Assembly: GCA_003169895.1 (NCBI GenBank)
Contig: PNAE01000007.1
Location: forward strand, 161,803 to 225,802
DNA: 64,000 nt
Direction of reading: 5' to 3'
DNA from: Gemmatimonadota bacterium
GTDB lineage: Bacteria > Gemmatimonadota > Gemmatimonadetes > Gemmatimonadales > GWC2-71-9
Numbering within the stretch: the first letter of the stretch is position 1; each line of letters starts with the position of its first letter. The notes under the pieces are model-generated. The model did not search any database and had not been told where the DNA came from. It saw nothing but the letters and a program-made list of their open reading frames with translations. Positions 33,132 to 42,421 of this stretch are shown in pieces. The translations under genes and the position numbers were made by a program.

Positions 33132-34186
33132 CCGCGCCGCTCGACCGGCCTCGCGCCGGGCACATCGAGATCACCACGCCCGCCGCGCTGCCGGACGAAA
33201 CCAGCACGGAGGCGGTGCTGCGTCCATCCCGACTGGACGAATTCGTTGGCCAGCACCAGGTGCGCACGTCGCTGCAGATTGCCATCGACGCCGCCAAGCA
33301 GCGCGGCGAGGCCCTCGATCATGTGCTGTTCTTCGGACTGCCAGGGCTTGGCAAGACCACGCTGGCGATGCTCATGGCGCGCGAGATGGGTGTGCAGTGC
33401 CGCACCACCTCGGGGCCGGTGCTGGAACGCCCCGGCGACTTGGTCGGCCTGCTGACGGCGCTTGGACCCGGCGATATCCTGTTCATCGACGAGATTCACC
33501 GCCTCCGCCCGCAGCTCGAGGAGTTTCTCTATCCCGCGATGGAGGACTTCCATGTGGATGTGCGTCTGAGCGACGGACCGCACGGACAGACGCTGCCGAT
33601 GGACATCGAGCGCTTCACGCTGATTGGCGCGACTACGCGGTTCGGGTTGCTGACACCGCCGATGCGCGCCCGCTTCGGCCTGGTCGAGCGGTTGTCGTTC
33701 TACCCGACGGAGGACCTCACCGCGATCGTGATTCGTTCGGCCGGCGTGCTGCACGTGCCGATCGACGCCGCCGGCGCGGCCGAGATCGCCAAGCGCGCGC
33801 GCGGAACACCCCGGGTCGCCAACCGCCTGCTCCGACGGGTGCGCGACTTTGCCGAGGTGCGCGCCGGTGGCAGCATCACCGCCGACGTTGCCGTCGCGGC
33901 GCTCGAGCGACTCAATGTCGATGAGTTCGGTCTCGATGACATGGACACCAGGATCCTGAGCACCATCATCGAGAAGTTCGACGGCGGGCCGGTGGGGCTC
34001 GGCACCATCGCCGCGTCGGTTGGCGAGGACGCCGCGACGCTCGAGGAGGTCTACGAGCCCTACCTGATGCAACAGGGCTTCCTCGAGCGCACCGCCCGGG
34101 GCCGGATGGCCACCCGTAACGCCTACCGGCGCCTCGGACTCACTCCCCGCCGCTCCGACAGCCAGGCCTCGCTGCTCGATGAGTGA
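33128..34186 (+). CDS. ruvB: Holliday junction branch migration helicase RuvB
   Basis: A 352-residue AAA+ motor that drives branch migration. It shows [19 protein letters not shown], Walker [10 protein letters not shown], Walker [11 protein letters not shown], sensor 1 GATTRFG and the C-terminal winged-helix block [18 protein letters not shown]. The GTG at 33128 overlaps the small zinc-ribbon stop. The 3' end overlaps queA by eight bases. No residue critical for ATPase function is missing. Confidence 0.96.
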   Translation: MTAPLDRPRAGHIEITTPAALPDETSTEAVLRPSRLDEFVGQHQVRTSLQIAIDAAKQRGEALDHVLFFGLPGLGKTTLAMLMAREMGVQCRTTSGPVLERPGDLVGLLTALGPGDILFIDEIHRLRPQLEEFLYPAMEDFHVDVRLSDGPHGQTLPMDIERFTLIGATTRFGLLTPPMRARFGLVERLSFYPTEDLTAIVIRSAGVLHVPIDAAGAAEIAKRARGTPRVANRLLRRVRDFAEVRAGGSITADVAVAALERLNVDEFGLDDMDTRILSTIIEKFDGGPVGLGTIAASVGEDAATLEEVYEPYLMQQGFLERTARGRMATRNAYRRLGLTPRRSDSQASLLDE

Positions 34187-35231
34187 ACGGCGCTGGACCG
34201 CGGCTGAATTCGACTACCCGCTTCCCGAAGACCTGATCGCGCAGGTACCGACGCCGGAGCGCGGAGCGAGCCGGCTGCTGGTGGTCGACAGAACGAGCCC
34301 AGGGCCCGTAGCCCAGGGCCTTCATGACGGCAACTTCTCCGACCTGCCCGCCCTCATCCCATCCGGCGACCTCCTCGTCCTCAACTCCACCCGCGTTCGT
34401 CACGCGCGCTTGCTCGGCCGACGTCCGTCCGGCGGGCCCGCCGAAGTGCTGCTGATTCATCCGGCAGCTGACGGCAACTGGATCGCGCTAGGGAGCCCCG
34501 GTCGAGCCATGCAACCGGGCAAGCGCATTCAACTGAGCGACGACGTCGCGGTGGAGACACTTGCCGTGCTCGACGATGGCATGAGGCGCGTACGGTTCAT
34601 CGGGGCCACGGCGGTGGAGGCGATCGCCCGCTTCGGGCGGCTTCCCCTCCCGCCATACATCACGCGGGAACCAACCGGCGACGACGAACGCCGTTACCAG
34701 ACCGTGTACGCCGAGCGCGAGGGGAGTGTCGCCGCGCCAACGGCGGGTTTGCATTTCACTGACGTATTGCTCGAGGCGCTGCTGTCCCGGGGTGTCCGCA
34801 TCGCAGCGTTGGATCTGGAAGTGGGTCCCGGCACATTCAAGCCGATGCAGGACGGCGACGTAGGCGCGCACGCAATGCACAGCGAGCGCTTCGACATTCC
34901 GAACGAGCTGGCCGAGGCCACGGCAGTGTGTCGAGCCCGGGGGGGCAAGGTCTGGGCGGTCGGTACCACGGTGGTTCGCGCCCTGGAAAGCGCGGCCGGC
35001 GACGACGGCATTGTCGCGGCCGGAACGGCGGAGACCCGATTGATGATTGCGCCTGGATTCCGGTTTCGCGTCGTCGACCGGCTGATCACCAACTTCCATC
35101 TGCCGCGTTCGACGCTCCTGATGCTGGTCGCGGCGTTCGCCGGCTACGAGACGACCATGGCCGCATACCGGCACGCCGTTGAGCAGCGCTACCGGTTCTA
35201 TAGTTATGGGGATGCGATGTGTGTTGTTTAA
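34179..35231 (+). CDS. queA: S-adenosylmethionine:tRNA ribosyltransferase-isomerase
   Basis: QueA, 350 residues, makes epoxyqueuosine from preQ1-tRNA using the ribosyl group of SAM. The start [28 protein letters not shown], the [10 protein letters not shown] block and the C-terminal [20 protein letters not shown] are diagnostic. Tgt, the preceding enzyme of the pathway, lies 600 bases downstream, so two queuosine steps are clustered. The gene ends directly in a heptamer (AGGCCTC) repeat. Confidence 0.95.
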   Translation: MSERRWTAAEFDYPLPEDLIAQVPTPERGASRLLVVDRTSPGPVAQGLHDGNFSDLPALIPSGDLLVLNSTRVRHARLLGRRPSGGPAEVLLIHPAADGNWIALGSPGRAMQPGKRIQLSDDVAVETLAVLDDGMRRVRFIGATAVEAIARFGRLPLPPYITREPTGDDERRYQTVYAEREGSVAAPTAGLHFTDVLLEALLSRGVRIAALDLEVGPGTFKPMQDGDVGAHAMHSERFDIPNELAEATAVCRARGGKVWAVGTTVVRALESAAGDDGIVAAGTAETRLMIAPGFRFRVVDRLITNFHLPRSTLLMLVAAFAGYETTMAAYRHAVEQRYRFYSYGDAMCVV

Positions 35232-35265
35232 GGCCTCAGGCCTCAGGCCTCAGGCCTCAGGCCTC
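35231..35265. repeat. Heptamer tandem repeat AGGCCTC
   Basis: Five exact copies of the 7-mer AGGCCTC start at the last base of the queA stop codon. The unit differs in sequence from the GAGACG arrays but has the same length and the same position at a gene end. Confidence 0.9.
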
Positions 35266-35309
35266 AAGAATCAGCGCTCCCGGTCCACCCACCAGCAACT
35301 GAGGTCCTG

Positions 35310-35831
35310 ATGACAACACCCATTCATCCCGGCACCACCACCTATGTCCGGGACACACTGGATCTGCTCGGCGACAAGGATCCGCTTGCGGTTCTGGCCG
35401 AGACGCCGGCCTGGATGGCGGCGCGCTTCGAAGGCTTGTCCAATGTCGCCTTGCGCACGCCCGAAGCCGACGGCAAGTGGTCGATGACGCAGGTGATGGC
35501 CCATCTCACCGATACCGAAATTGCCTACGGTTGGCGGGCGCGGATCATGCTCACCCAGCATCATCCACCGCTGCATGGCTTCGACGAGAACGCCTGGATG
35601 ACGCGCTTCGCCTGCGCCGACGCCGACGCGAGCGAGGCGGTGCATGCCTTCGTTGCACTGCGCCAGTGGAACATGCGGGTGTGGCGCTGCGCCACCGATG
35701 CGGACCTGAAGCGCATGGGCGTGCACGCCGAGCGCGGGCCCGAATCCTTCGACCTGCTGCGCCGGATGGCGGCCGGCCATGACCTGAGGCACCGCCGCCA
35801 GATCGAGCGGCTGCTCAAGATCGTGCGCTAA
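35310..35831 (+). CDS. DinB family protein
   Basis: This 173-residue protein has the four-helix DinB fold. A histidine in MTQVMAHLTDTEIAYGWR and two in GHDLRHRRQIERLL give the expected three-His metal site, while YGWRARIML matches the second helix. DinB-like proteins are putative metal-dependent thiol or hydrolase enzymes, often linked to bacillithiol or mycothiol; the substrate here is unknown. The start MTTPIHPGTTTYVRD has GAGG nearby upstream. It separates queA from tgt, and tgt begins right after its stop. Confidence 0.82.
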   Translation: MTTPIHPGTTTYVRDTLDLLGDKDPLAVLAETPAWMAARFEGLSNVALRTPEADGKWSMTQVMAHLTDTEIAYGWRARIMLTQHHPPLHGFDENAWMTRFACADADASEAVHAFVALRQWNMRVWRCATDADLKRMGVHAERGPESFDLLRRMAAGHDLRHRRQIERLLKIVR

Positions 35832-36965
35832 GTGTTCGAGTTCTCCGTCGACGGCACACTCGGGGCGGCGCGGGCCGGTACCCTGACCCTGCCGCACGGT
35901 GTGGTGAAGACCCCGGCGTTCATGCCGGTCGGCACTCGCGGCGCAGTGCGGGGCCTCCACCCCGCGGAGGTCGAGCGCGCCGGAGCGCAGATCCTCCTCG
36001 GCAATACCTACCACCTCCACCTGCGCCCCGGCGAAGCGACCGTCGCCACCCTCGGCGGCCTGCACCACTTCACCACCTGGCACAAGCCGATCCTGACGGA
36101 CTCGGGTGGGTTCCAGGTGTTCTCTCTCAGCGCGCTGCGCAAGCTCGACGAAGATGGCGTCGACTTCGTCTCGCACGTGGACGGATCGGTACGACGGCTC
36201 ACGCCGGAGCGGGCCATGGAGATCCAGTGGGCTCTCGGTGCCGACATCGCCATGGCGTTCGATCACCTCGCCCCAGGCCAGGCGTCGCATCAGGACACTC
36301 GCGACGCGATGGAACGGACGCTGCGGTGGCTGCAGCGGTGCCGGCAGCGGCACGAGGTACTCGCCGCCCTGGCGCCCGACCGGCAGACCATGTGGCCGAT
36401 CGTACAGGGCGGCGCCGATGCCGACTTGCGGCGGGCGTCGCTCGCCGGAATCCTGGCCCAGGGAGGGTGGACCGGCGTGGCGATCGGCGGGCTTTCGGTC
36501 GGGGAGTCCAAGACCGCGATGCACGCGGTGCTGGAGCAGCTCGCACCGGATCTTCCGCGCGAACGGCCGCGTTATCTTATGGGCGTCGGGTTCCCGGATG
36601 ACTTGCTGGAAGGCATCGCGCGCGGCGTGGACCTGTTCGACTGCGTGGCCGCCACGCGCAACGGCCGGCATGGCAGTGCGTGGACGTCGCGTGGCCGGGT
36701 AAATGTGCGCGGTGCCTCGCTCCGGCTCGATGAATCGCCGCTCGATGCCGATTGCGATTGCGAATGCTGTAGCCGGTTTTCCCGCGCCTACGTGCGCCAC
36801 TTGTTCGTGTCCGAAGAGCACCTGGGACCCCGGCTGGTCTCGATCCACAACATCCGCTTCCTGATCCGGCTCACCGACATCGCGCGCGAGCGGATTCTCG
36901 ACGGAACTTTTGACGCGTGGGCCGCCGGATGGCGCGCCCGATACTTCGCGAAAGGCAATGCCTGA
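35832..36965 (+). CDS. tgt: Queuine tRNA-guanine transglycosylase
   Basis: Tgt, 377 residues, swaps guanine for preQ1 at the wobble base of Asp, Asn, His and Tyr tRNAs. Key parts are FMPVGTRGAVRGL, NTYHLHLRPG, LTDSGGFQVFSL, VQGGADADLRR and the zinc site CDCECCSRFSRAYVRHL. A GTG directly follows the dinB-like stop. The catalytic Asp region in IGGLSVGE and the later FDC of VDLFDCVAATRNGRHG are present. It overlaps yajC by one base. Confidence 0.95.
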   Translation: MFEFSVDGTLGAARAGTLTLPHGVVKTPAFMPVGTRGAVRGLHPAEVERAGAQILLGNTYHLHLRPGEATVATLGGLHHFTTWHKPILTDSGGFQVFSLSALRKLDEDGVDFVSHVDGSVRRLTPERAMEIQWALGADIAMAFDHLAPGQASHQDTRDAMERTLRWLQRCRQRHEVLAALAPDRQTMWPIVQGGADADLRRASLAGILAQGGWTGVAIGGLSVGESKTAMHAVLEQLAPDLPRERPRYLMGVGFPDDLLEGIARGVDLFDCVAATRNGRHGSAWTSRGRVNVRGASLRLDESPLDADCDCECCSRFSRAYVRHLFVSEEHLGPRLVSIHNIRFLIRLTDIARERILDGTFDAWAAGWRARYFAKGNA

Positions 36966-37255
36966 TGTCGGCTCAAGGTGGCATGGTTCTCCTCGTCCAG
37001 ATCGCGGCAATCATCGGCGTGATGTACTTCCTCTTCATCCGGCCCCAGGCGCAGGCTCGCAGGAAGGCTGAAGCCATGCTCGCGGCGCTCAAGAAGGGCG
37101 ACGAGATCATGACCGCCGGCGGGATCGTGGGGAAGGTGCGCGACATCAAGGAGTCGCTGATCACGGTCGACACCGGCACGGCCACCGTGGTGGTCGATCG
37201 CAGCCGTATCGTGCGCGTCGGTGGCCAGACCGCAGTGACGGGGCCCGGCATCTGA
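36965..37255 (+). CDS. yajC: Sec translocase accessory subunit YajC
   Basis: YajC, 96 residues, is a single-span membrane protein accompanying SecDF. The hydrophobic stretch MVLLVQIAAIIGVMYFLFIRP is followed by the cytoplasmic block KKGDEIMTAGGIVGKVRDI, both family signatures. In most bacteria tgt-yajC is followed by secD and secF. Here def and fmt follow instead, so SecDF must be elsewhere. Start ATG overlaps the tgt stop and its stop overlaps def (TGATG). Confidence 0.94.
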   Translation: MSAQGGMVLLVQIAAIIGVMYFLFIRPQAQARRKAEAMLAALKKGDEIMTAGGIVGKVRDIKESLITVDTGTATVVVDRSRIVRVGGQTAVTGPGI

Positions 37256-37791
37256 TGGCGATTCGTGACATCCACATTCTCGGCTCGCCAGCACTGCGCC
37301 GACGTGCCGAAGAGATCGCGGCCGTGGATGACGAGGTTCGTGCGCTCGTCGAGGACCTGTTCGATACGATGGCGGCGGCAAGCGGCGTCGGACTCGCGGC
37401 GAACCAGATCGGCGTGACACGCCGGGTCGCGGTGGTCAACGCCGACGACCAGACGTTCGCGATGATCAACCCGCGGATCGTCGAGGCCGCGGGCCGGGAA
37501 GGCAAGGAAGAAGGCTGCCTGTCGATTCCGGAGGCGTTCGCCGAGGTCACGCGTCCGGAACGCGTCGTCCTTGAAGCACTCAATGAGGCGGGCGAGACCT
37601 TCCGGCTGGACGTGTCCGGGCTGATTGCTCGCGCGGTCCAGCACGAGCTGGATCATCTCGACGGCGTGCTGTTCATCGACCACCTCAGTCCGCTCAAGCG
37701 CCAGCTGCTGGTGTCCCGGTGGAAGAAGGAGCATCGCAACGAGCCGCTGACCCGCACGCCGCATCCCGAGGAGCCGAAAGCGACCGACTGA
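37255..37791 (+). CDS. def: Peptide deformylase
   Basis: Def, 178 residues, removes formyl groups from nascent proteins. The three motifs are all present: GVGLAANQIG, EGCLSIPE and QHELDHLDG, with Cys and the two His as metal ligands. The C-terminal tail KKEHRNEPLTRTPHPEEPKATD is longer and more polar than usual. It precedes fmt, with a one-base overlap, as in most genomes. Confidence 0.96.
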   Translation: MAIRDIHILGSPALRRRAEEIAAVDDEVRALVEDLFDTMAAASGVGLAANQIGVTRRVAVVNADDQTFAMINPRIVEAAGREGKEEGCLSIPEAFAEVTRPERVVLEALNEAGETFRLDVSGLIARAVQHELDHLDGVLFIDHLSPLKRQLLVSRWKKEHRNEPLTRTPHPEEPKATD

Positions 37792-38729
37792 TGCGCGTCG
37801 TATTTTTCGGGACGCCGGAGTTCGCCGTGCCGAGCCTTTCGGCTCTGCTCGCGGCGGACGTGGACATCGCCGCAGTCGTGACGCAGCCCGATCGGCCGAC
37901 CGGCCGTTCTCACTCCCGACTGACCGCGCCGCCGGTCAAGCGCCTCGCCCAGGCGGCAGGCCTTCCAGTCTGGCAACCGGAGCAACCCCGCGACGAAGCC
38001 TTCTACCGGCAATTCCGGGATCTACACGCCGATCTCGGCGTGGTGGTCGCCTACGGCCACCTGCTCAAACCGGAGCTGTTGACGATTCCCCGTTTCGGGC
38101 TGGTAAACGTGCACGCGTCGCTGCTGCCACGATGGCGCGGGGCGGCGCCGATTCAGTGGGCACTGCTGTCGGGCGACACCGAGACCGGTGTGACGATCAT
38201 GCGTGTCGAAGCCGGGCTCGACAGCGGTGCCGTGTGGCACGAATGCCGAACGGCGATCGCGGACGACGACACCGCTGGCACGTTGACCGATCGATTGGCG
38301 CACCTCGGTGCCGCTACCCTCGTCGACGTGCTGCCGCGCGTGGCTCTCGGTGAACCCCCGGTGCCGCAGCGGGCCGAAGGCATGACACACGCCCCCAAGA
38401 TCCATCGCGACTTGGCGCGGGTCCGGTGGGACCAGCAGGCTGGCGCGGTATCCTGCCGAATCCGCGCCATGGATCCCGCGCCGGGGGCGTGGACGACGAT
38501 CGATGGCGTGGAGATCAAGATGTTCGGGGCGGGGGTCGTACCGGCGGAGGCATGGGCACAACATGCTGCGCCCGGCACGATCATCGGAATCGACGAACGC
38601 CTGATCATCGCCACCGGAGACGACGGCGCCGTCCAAATCGCCGAGATCCAGCCAGCTGGCCGGCGCCGGCTAGCGGCGGCCGAATGGGTGCGCGGGGCAC
38701 ACCTCGCCGCTCATGCGCGGCTCGAGTGA
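37791..38729 (+). CDS. fmt: Methionyl-tRNA formyltransferase
   Basis: Fmt, 312 residues, formylates initiator Met-tRNA. The N-terminus MRVVFFGTPEFAVPSLSAL, the block VNVHASLLPRWRGAAPIQWA and the C-terminal tRNA-binding domain starting near VPQRAEGMTHAPKI are intact. Its ATG overlaps the def stop by one base. In most bacteria rsmB follows directly. Here three thiamine genes are inserted before rsmB. Confidence 0.96.
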   Translation: MRVVFFGTPEFAVPSLSALLAADVDIAAVVTQPDRPTGRSHSRLTAPPVKRLAQAAGLPVWQPEQPRDEAFYRQFRDLHADLGVVVAYGHLLKPELLTIPRFGLVNVHASLLPRWRGAAPIQWALLSGDTETGVTIMRVEAGLDSGAVWHECRTAIADDDTAGTLTDRLAHLGAATLVDVLPRVALGEPPVPQRAEGMTHAPKIHRDLARVRWDQQAGAVSCRIRAMDPAPGAWTTIDGVEIKMFGAGVVPAEAWAQHAAPGTIIGIDERLIIATGDDGAVQIAEIQPAGRRRLAAAEWVRGAHLAAHARLE

Positions 38730-38734
38730 GACCG

Positions 38735-39400
38735 ATGCCGCGACTGCTGGCGTTCAGCGATGACCGTGTTGCCGCATTCGAAGACCTCGGCGTTCGCGCG
38801 GCAGCGATCGCGGCAGCCGGCCCGTCGGTCGCCTTGGTGGCCAGACTGCCACTCGGGTCGACCGACGCGCTGGCGTCACTCGCGCAGCGTTTTGTCGCGC
38901 TGGCGGCGCCGCCGATGGCGGCGGTCCTGGTGACGGCTAGAATGGATGTGGCCAGGGCCGTGGGAGCCCATGGCGTGATCCTGCGCAACGACGATCTGCG
39001 AGTGCGCGAGGTTCGGTCCCTCGACTCGACGCCCTCGGGGCGCTCCCCCTCGACAAGCTCGGGGCAGGATGCTCAGGATGCCAAGTGGGTGTTCCGCTCC
39101 GTTCATACCGAGTCCGAGGCCGAGGCGGCTGCGCGCGACGGCGCGGACGCCATCGTTGTCGGTACGATCTGGCCCACCGCCACGCACCCTTCCCAACCGC
39201 CTGCGGGAACCGCTTTGCTGGAACGGGTAGTTTCCTTTGGAGTCCCGACGTACGCTATCGGTGGCGTCACGCCGGGACGGGTGGCCGAGGCGAAAGCAGC
39301 TGGAGCCTGGGGCGTGGCAGCAATCGCGGCATTGTGGGATGCGGCGGCTCCGTATCGTGTGGCAATGGAGATGATGAAGCCATGGATGGAAATGGGATGA
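38735..39400 (+). CDS. thiE: Thiamine phosphate synthase (ThiE/TenI-like) with inserted segment
   Basis: A 221-residue TIM-barrel protein of the ThiE/TenI family that couples HMP-PP to thiazole phosphate, or a TenI-like relative. The C-terminal half fits well: FRSVHTESEAEAAARDGADAIVVGTIWPTAT and PTYAIGGVTPGRVAEA. The N-terminal half is divergent. Residues 95-117 (SLDSTPSGRSPSTSSGQDAQ onward) are a low-complexity insertion that replaces the strand before the VH block. It could be a genuine but unusual ThiE, or a TenI homologue without synthase activity, as an HMP-binding loop is unclear. It lies 5 bases after fmt and 4 before thiS. Confidence 0.75.
   Translation: MPRLLAFSDDRVAAFEDLGVRAAAIAAAGPSVALVARLPLGSTDALASLAQRFVALAAPPMAAVLVTARMDVARAVGAHGVILRNDDLRVREVRSLDSTPSGRSPSTSSGQDAQDAKWVFRSVHTESEAEAAARDGADAIVVGTIWPTATHPSQPPAGTALLERVVSFGVPTYAIGGVTPGRVAEAKAAGAWGVAAIAALWDAAAPYRVAMEMMKPWMEMG
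39017..39085 (+). repeat. Palindrome-rich insertion inside thiE
   Basis: These 69 bases contain CCCCTCGACAAGCTCGGGGC, whose ends pair (CCCC with GGGG, CTCGA with TCGGG partly), and the direct copies GACTCGACG and CTCAGGATG. The encoded stretch is S/T/G/Q-rich and interrupts a globular fold in frame. The TCGACAAGCTCGGGGCAGG core resembles dispersed palindromic units known from other bacteria, though I cannot test copy number here. Confidence 0.5.
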
Positions 39401-39404
39401 CGAC

Positions 39405-39605
39405 ATGCAACTGACCATCAACGGCGACGCACGCATGATCGATCGCGCTGACACGGTCGAACAACTGCTCCATGTACTTGGTCTCGATCCGCGCGCGGTG
39501 GTGGTCGAACTCAATCGCCAGATCATCCGGCGGCCCGCCGTGGCGGCGACTCCGGTGGCCGAAGGCGACGTCATCGAGATCGTGCACTTTGTCGGAGGTG
39601 GCTGA
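39405..39605 (+). CDS. thiS: Sulfur carrier protein ThiS
   Basis: ThiS, 66 residues, a ubiquitin-like carrier ending in the required Gly-Gly (VHFVGGG). Its C-terminal thiocarboxylate donates sulfur to ThiG for the thiazole ring. MQLTINGDARMIDRADTVEQLL is the usual first beta hairpin and helix. It is four bases after thiE and one base before thiG. The adenylating ThiF is not in the window. Confidence 0.93.
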   Translation: MQLTINGDARMIDRADTVEQLLHVLGLDPRAVVVELNRQIIRRPAVAATPVAEGDVIEIVHFVGGG

Positions 39606-39606
39606 C

Positions 39607-40371
39607 ATGCTGGACATTGCCGGACGACGGTTCGAGTCCCGCCTGCTGGTGGGCACCGGGAAATACCAGGGCAACGAGGAAATGCTGCAGGCCATCGAAG
39701 CATCCGGCGCGGAGATCGTCACGGTGGCGGTCCGGCGGGTGAATCTGGATCGTCGCGACGCCGGCGGCATTCTGCACCACCTGCCGCCGGACCGGTTCTT
39801 CCTGCTTGCCAACACGGCCGGCTGCTACTCTGCCGATGAGGCCATTCGCTACGCACGCCTGGCGCGGGAAGCCGGCTTCAACGAGTGGATCAAGCTCGAG
39901 GTGATCGGCGATCGGGAAACGCTCCTGCCGGACGTCGCCGGCTTGCTCGAAGCCACCACGGCGCTTGCCGCTGAGGGATTCAAGGTGCTGGCGTATACCA
40001 ATGACGACCTGGTGACGGCGCTGCGCCTCGAGGCCGCCGGTGCGGTCGCCGTCATGCCACTGGCATCACCGATCGGGTCGGGACTCGGCTTGCTCAATCC
40101 GTACTTCATCCGGACCATCAAGTCCCGGCTCAAGGTCCCGGTGATCGTCGACGCCGGCGTCGGTACGGCGTCCGACGCGTGCCTCGTCATGGAGCAGGGT
40201 GTGGATGGCATCCTGATGAACACCGCGCTGGCCGAGGCTCAGGATCCGGTCGGCATGGCCAAGGCGATGCGCCTCGGCGTTGCGGCCGGCCGCGCGGCGT
40301 ATCTCGCCGGCCGCATGCCGCGGCGCGAGGTCGCGGTCCCCTCCAGTCCTGCCACCGGGATGCTCGACTGA
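39607..40371 (+). CDS. thiG: Thiazole synthase ThiG
   Basis: ThiG, 254 residues, forms the thiazole ring from DXP, dehydroglycine and ThiS thiocarboxylate. It has FESRLLVGTGKYQ with the GTGKY loop, IVTVAVRRVN, and LPNTAG-like LANTAGCYSADEA, all diagnostic. The C-terminal MPLASPIGSGLGLLNPYFI and VIVDAGVGTASDA complete the barrel. The stop overlaps the proposed CTG start of rsmB. Confidence 0.96.
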   Translation: MLDIAGRRFESRLLVGTGKYQGNEEMLQAIEASGAEIVTVAVRRVNLDRRDAGGILHHLPPDRFFLLANTAGCYSADEAIRYARLAREAGFNEWIKLEVIGDRETLLPDVAGLLEATTALAAEGFKVLAYTNDDLVTALRLEAAGAVAVMPLASPIGSGLGLLNPYFIRTIKSRLKVPVIVDAGVGTASDACLVMEQGVDGILMNTALAEAQDPVGMAKAMRLGVAAGRAAYLAGRMPRREVAVPSSPATGMLD

Positions 40372-41699
40372 CCGACGACGGACTCGCCCCGCGCCGTGCG
40401 GCGCTTGCCGTCCTCGCCGCCGCCCGCCGCGGAGTCCCGTTCGACATCGCGCTGAGCCGCGAACTGCCTGTGCTACCGGACGCCGATCGACGCCTGGCCC
40501 ATGAGCTGGCCGCCGGGGTGCTGCGTCAGTCGCAACCGCTCGATACCCTCCTGGCCCGCTTCATTCCCCGGGGGATCAGTTCGGTATCGCACCCGCTGCT
40601 CGATGTGCTTCGCCTGGGCGCCTACCAGTTGCGGCTGCTCGATCGAATTCCAGCGCACGCCGCCGTTACGACCAGCGTGGCGTTGGCGCGCGAACGGGTC
40701 GGCGATCGCGTCAGTGGGTTCACCAACGCGGTGCTCCGCCGGGTCGCCGAACTGCCCAGCGACGACGCGGCGGCCCGGCCGGCCGTGCCGACCACCGGCA
40801 CGACCGACGGACCAGCGGCGGCGCATCTCGCCCATGTCTGGTCCCACCCCGCGTGGCTCGTCGCGCGATGGGTGGCGCGGTTTGGCGTGCGCGCCACCGA
40901 GGCGCTGCTGCACTGGAACAACACGCGACCGCTGCTGGTGCTGCAACCAACGCGGGGCACCATCCTCGATCTCGAGGGGCTGCTGGACGAGCATGGCATT
41001 CCGAGTACACCGGCACCATACGGCGCCGGCGTCATCGTCAAGGAAAGCCGCCCCGAACGGCTCCCGGGCTACGACACCGGTGAATTCTTCGTGCAGGACC
41101 CGGCGCAGGCGCTGGCCGTCCGCTTCGCGGACTTTCCGCTGGACGCGGTCGTCTACGATGCCTGTGCTGCTCCGGGTGGCAAGACCCTCGGCTTGAGCCG
41201 GAACGCGCGGCAGGTGATCGCGGGCGACGTCTCGCTGCGTCGGGTGGGACGGCTCCGGGAGAACTTGCTGCGCGCCGGGCGTGGCAATGAACGGGTCATC
41301 GTCGCCGATGCCGCGCATGCGCCGGTGCGCCCGGTACGCGCCTATTTTCTCGACGCACCATGCCTCGGCACCGGCAGCTTTGCCCGCCATCCCGATGCAC
41401 GCACGCGGGTGACGAACGAAGCGCTGCTTCGCCTCGCCGCCGCGCAATGCGCACTGCTTGATTCCGCCGCCGGCCGAATCGCTCCCGGCGGCGTGCTATG
41501 TTACGCCACATGCTCGCTCGAGCCGGAAGAAGATGAAATGCAGGTGGCGGCGTTTCTCGATCGGCACCCCGATTTCGGGCGGCAACCGCCGCGATCGTTC
41601 CCCGCCGACCTCGTCACTTCCGCCGGCGATATGCTGACGCTGCCGCAGCGGGACGGAGTGGATGGCGCCTTTGCAGCGCGCCTGGTTCGCGCCGAGTGA
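40368..41699 (+). CDS. rsmB: 16S rRNA m5C967 methyltransferase RsmB
   Basis: About 443 residues. The N-terminal NusB-like domain (APRRAALAVLAAARRGVPFD onward) is followed by an RsmB/RsmF methyltransferase domain with SAM motif YDACAAPGGKTLGL, the DAPCLGTGSF block and the catalytic-cysteine motif CYATCSLEPEEDE. Both cysteines needed for m5C transfer and release are present. The best start is CTG at 40368-40370, overlapping the thiG stop as CTGA. No ATG, GTG or TTG exists near the domain start. The stop overlaps the next gene (GTGA). Confidence 0.88.
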   Translation: MTDDGLAPRRAALAVLAAARRGVPFDIALSRELPVLPDADRRLAHELAAGVLRQSQPLDTLLARFIPRGISSVSHPLLDVLRLGAYQLRLLDRIPAHAAVTTSVALARERVGDRVSGFTNAVLRRVAELPSDDAAARPAVPTTGTTDGPAAAHLAHVWSHPAWLVARWVARFGVRATEALLHWNNTRPLLVLQPTRGTILDLEGLLDEHGIPSTPAPYGAGVIVKESRPERLPGYDTGEFFVQDPAQALAVRFADFPLDAVVYDACAAPGGKTLGLSRNARQVIAGDVSLRRVGRLRENLLRAGRGNERVIVADAAHAPVRPVRAYFLDAPCLGTGSFARHPDARTRVTNEALLRLAAAQCALLDSAAGRIAPGGVLCYATCSLEPEEDEMQVAAFLDRHPDFGRQPPRSFPADLVTSAGDMLTLPQRDGVDGAFAARLVRAE

Positions 41700-42421
41700 A
41701 CGGCCGGGTCCAAGCGGCGCGAAAGACACTGGTGGTGCTGGGCGTGATTGCCGGCGCGGCGGCGGCCGGATACGTGGTGACGTGCGCCATATTTCCGGCC
41801 CCGATCCTCGGCAGAACGATCGCGGTACCACAGCTCCACGGCGCATCGGTGGAAGCCGCCGTGGCCGACCTTGCCAAGCTCGGGCTGCGAGGACGGCTGG
41901 CCGACACCGTAGCGGACCCGCTCACGCCGGCTGGCACCATCGCGTGGCAGTCGCCGGTCGCCGAAACGATGTTGCCGCAAGGCGCCGTAGTGAGGCTGGG
42001 TGTCAGTGCCGGCACGCCGCTGGTCTCCATGCCTGATGTCGCCGATCTTGATGTGGGGCTCGCTCGCCAGGTGATCGAGGCCGCCGGCCTGCACCTCACG
42101 CGAACCGACACCGTCCACCAGGATCCGCCGCTCGGCACCGTGGTCGGCACCATGCCGGCGGCAGGCACGATGGTTCGCGCCGGCGACAGCGTATCGGTGA
42201 CCATCAGCAGCGGACCTGCGTCGGTGGCGGTCCCGGATCTGGTCGGACTCACGGTCGGAGCAGCGCGCGAGCGCCTCGCCGCGGCGGGCCTGCGCGTCGG
42301 TGCGCTCACGCAGCAATTTGCAGGTACGGCAGGAACCGTCCTCGCGCAGCGGCCCGCGTCCGGAGAACTGGTGACCAGGGAGAGTGGTGTGGACCTTACC
42401 ATCAGCGGCACAATGCCATGA
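41696..42421 (+). CDS. Membrane-anchored PASTA-domain protein
   Basis: A 241-residue protein with one N-terminal membrane helix (about 12-31: VLGVIAGAAAAGYVVTCAIF) and three PASTA domains, starting near IAVPQLHGASVEAA, VSMPDVADLDVGLA and VAVPDLVGLTVGAA. PASTA repeats bind peptidoglycan or muropeptides and usually end a Ser/Thr kinase or PBP. No kinase domain is attached here. Placement after rsmB mirrors the common rsmB-PASTA kinase-rpe region, so this may be the sensor part of a separated system. Confidence 0.82.
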   Translation: MNGRVQAARKTLVVLGVIAGAAAAGYVVTCAIFPAPILGRTIAVPQLHGASVEAAVADLAKLGLRGRLADTVADPLTPAGTIAWQSPVAETMLPQGAVVRLGVSAGTPLVSMPDVADLDVGLARQVIEAAGLHLTRTDTVHQDPPLGTVVGTMPAAGTMVRAGDSVSVTISSGPASVAVPDLVGLTVGAARERLAAAGLRVGALTQQFAGTAGTVLAQRPASGELVTRESGVDLTISGTMP

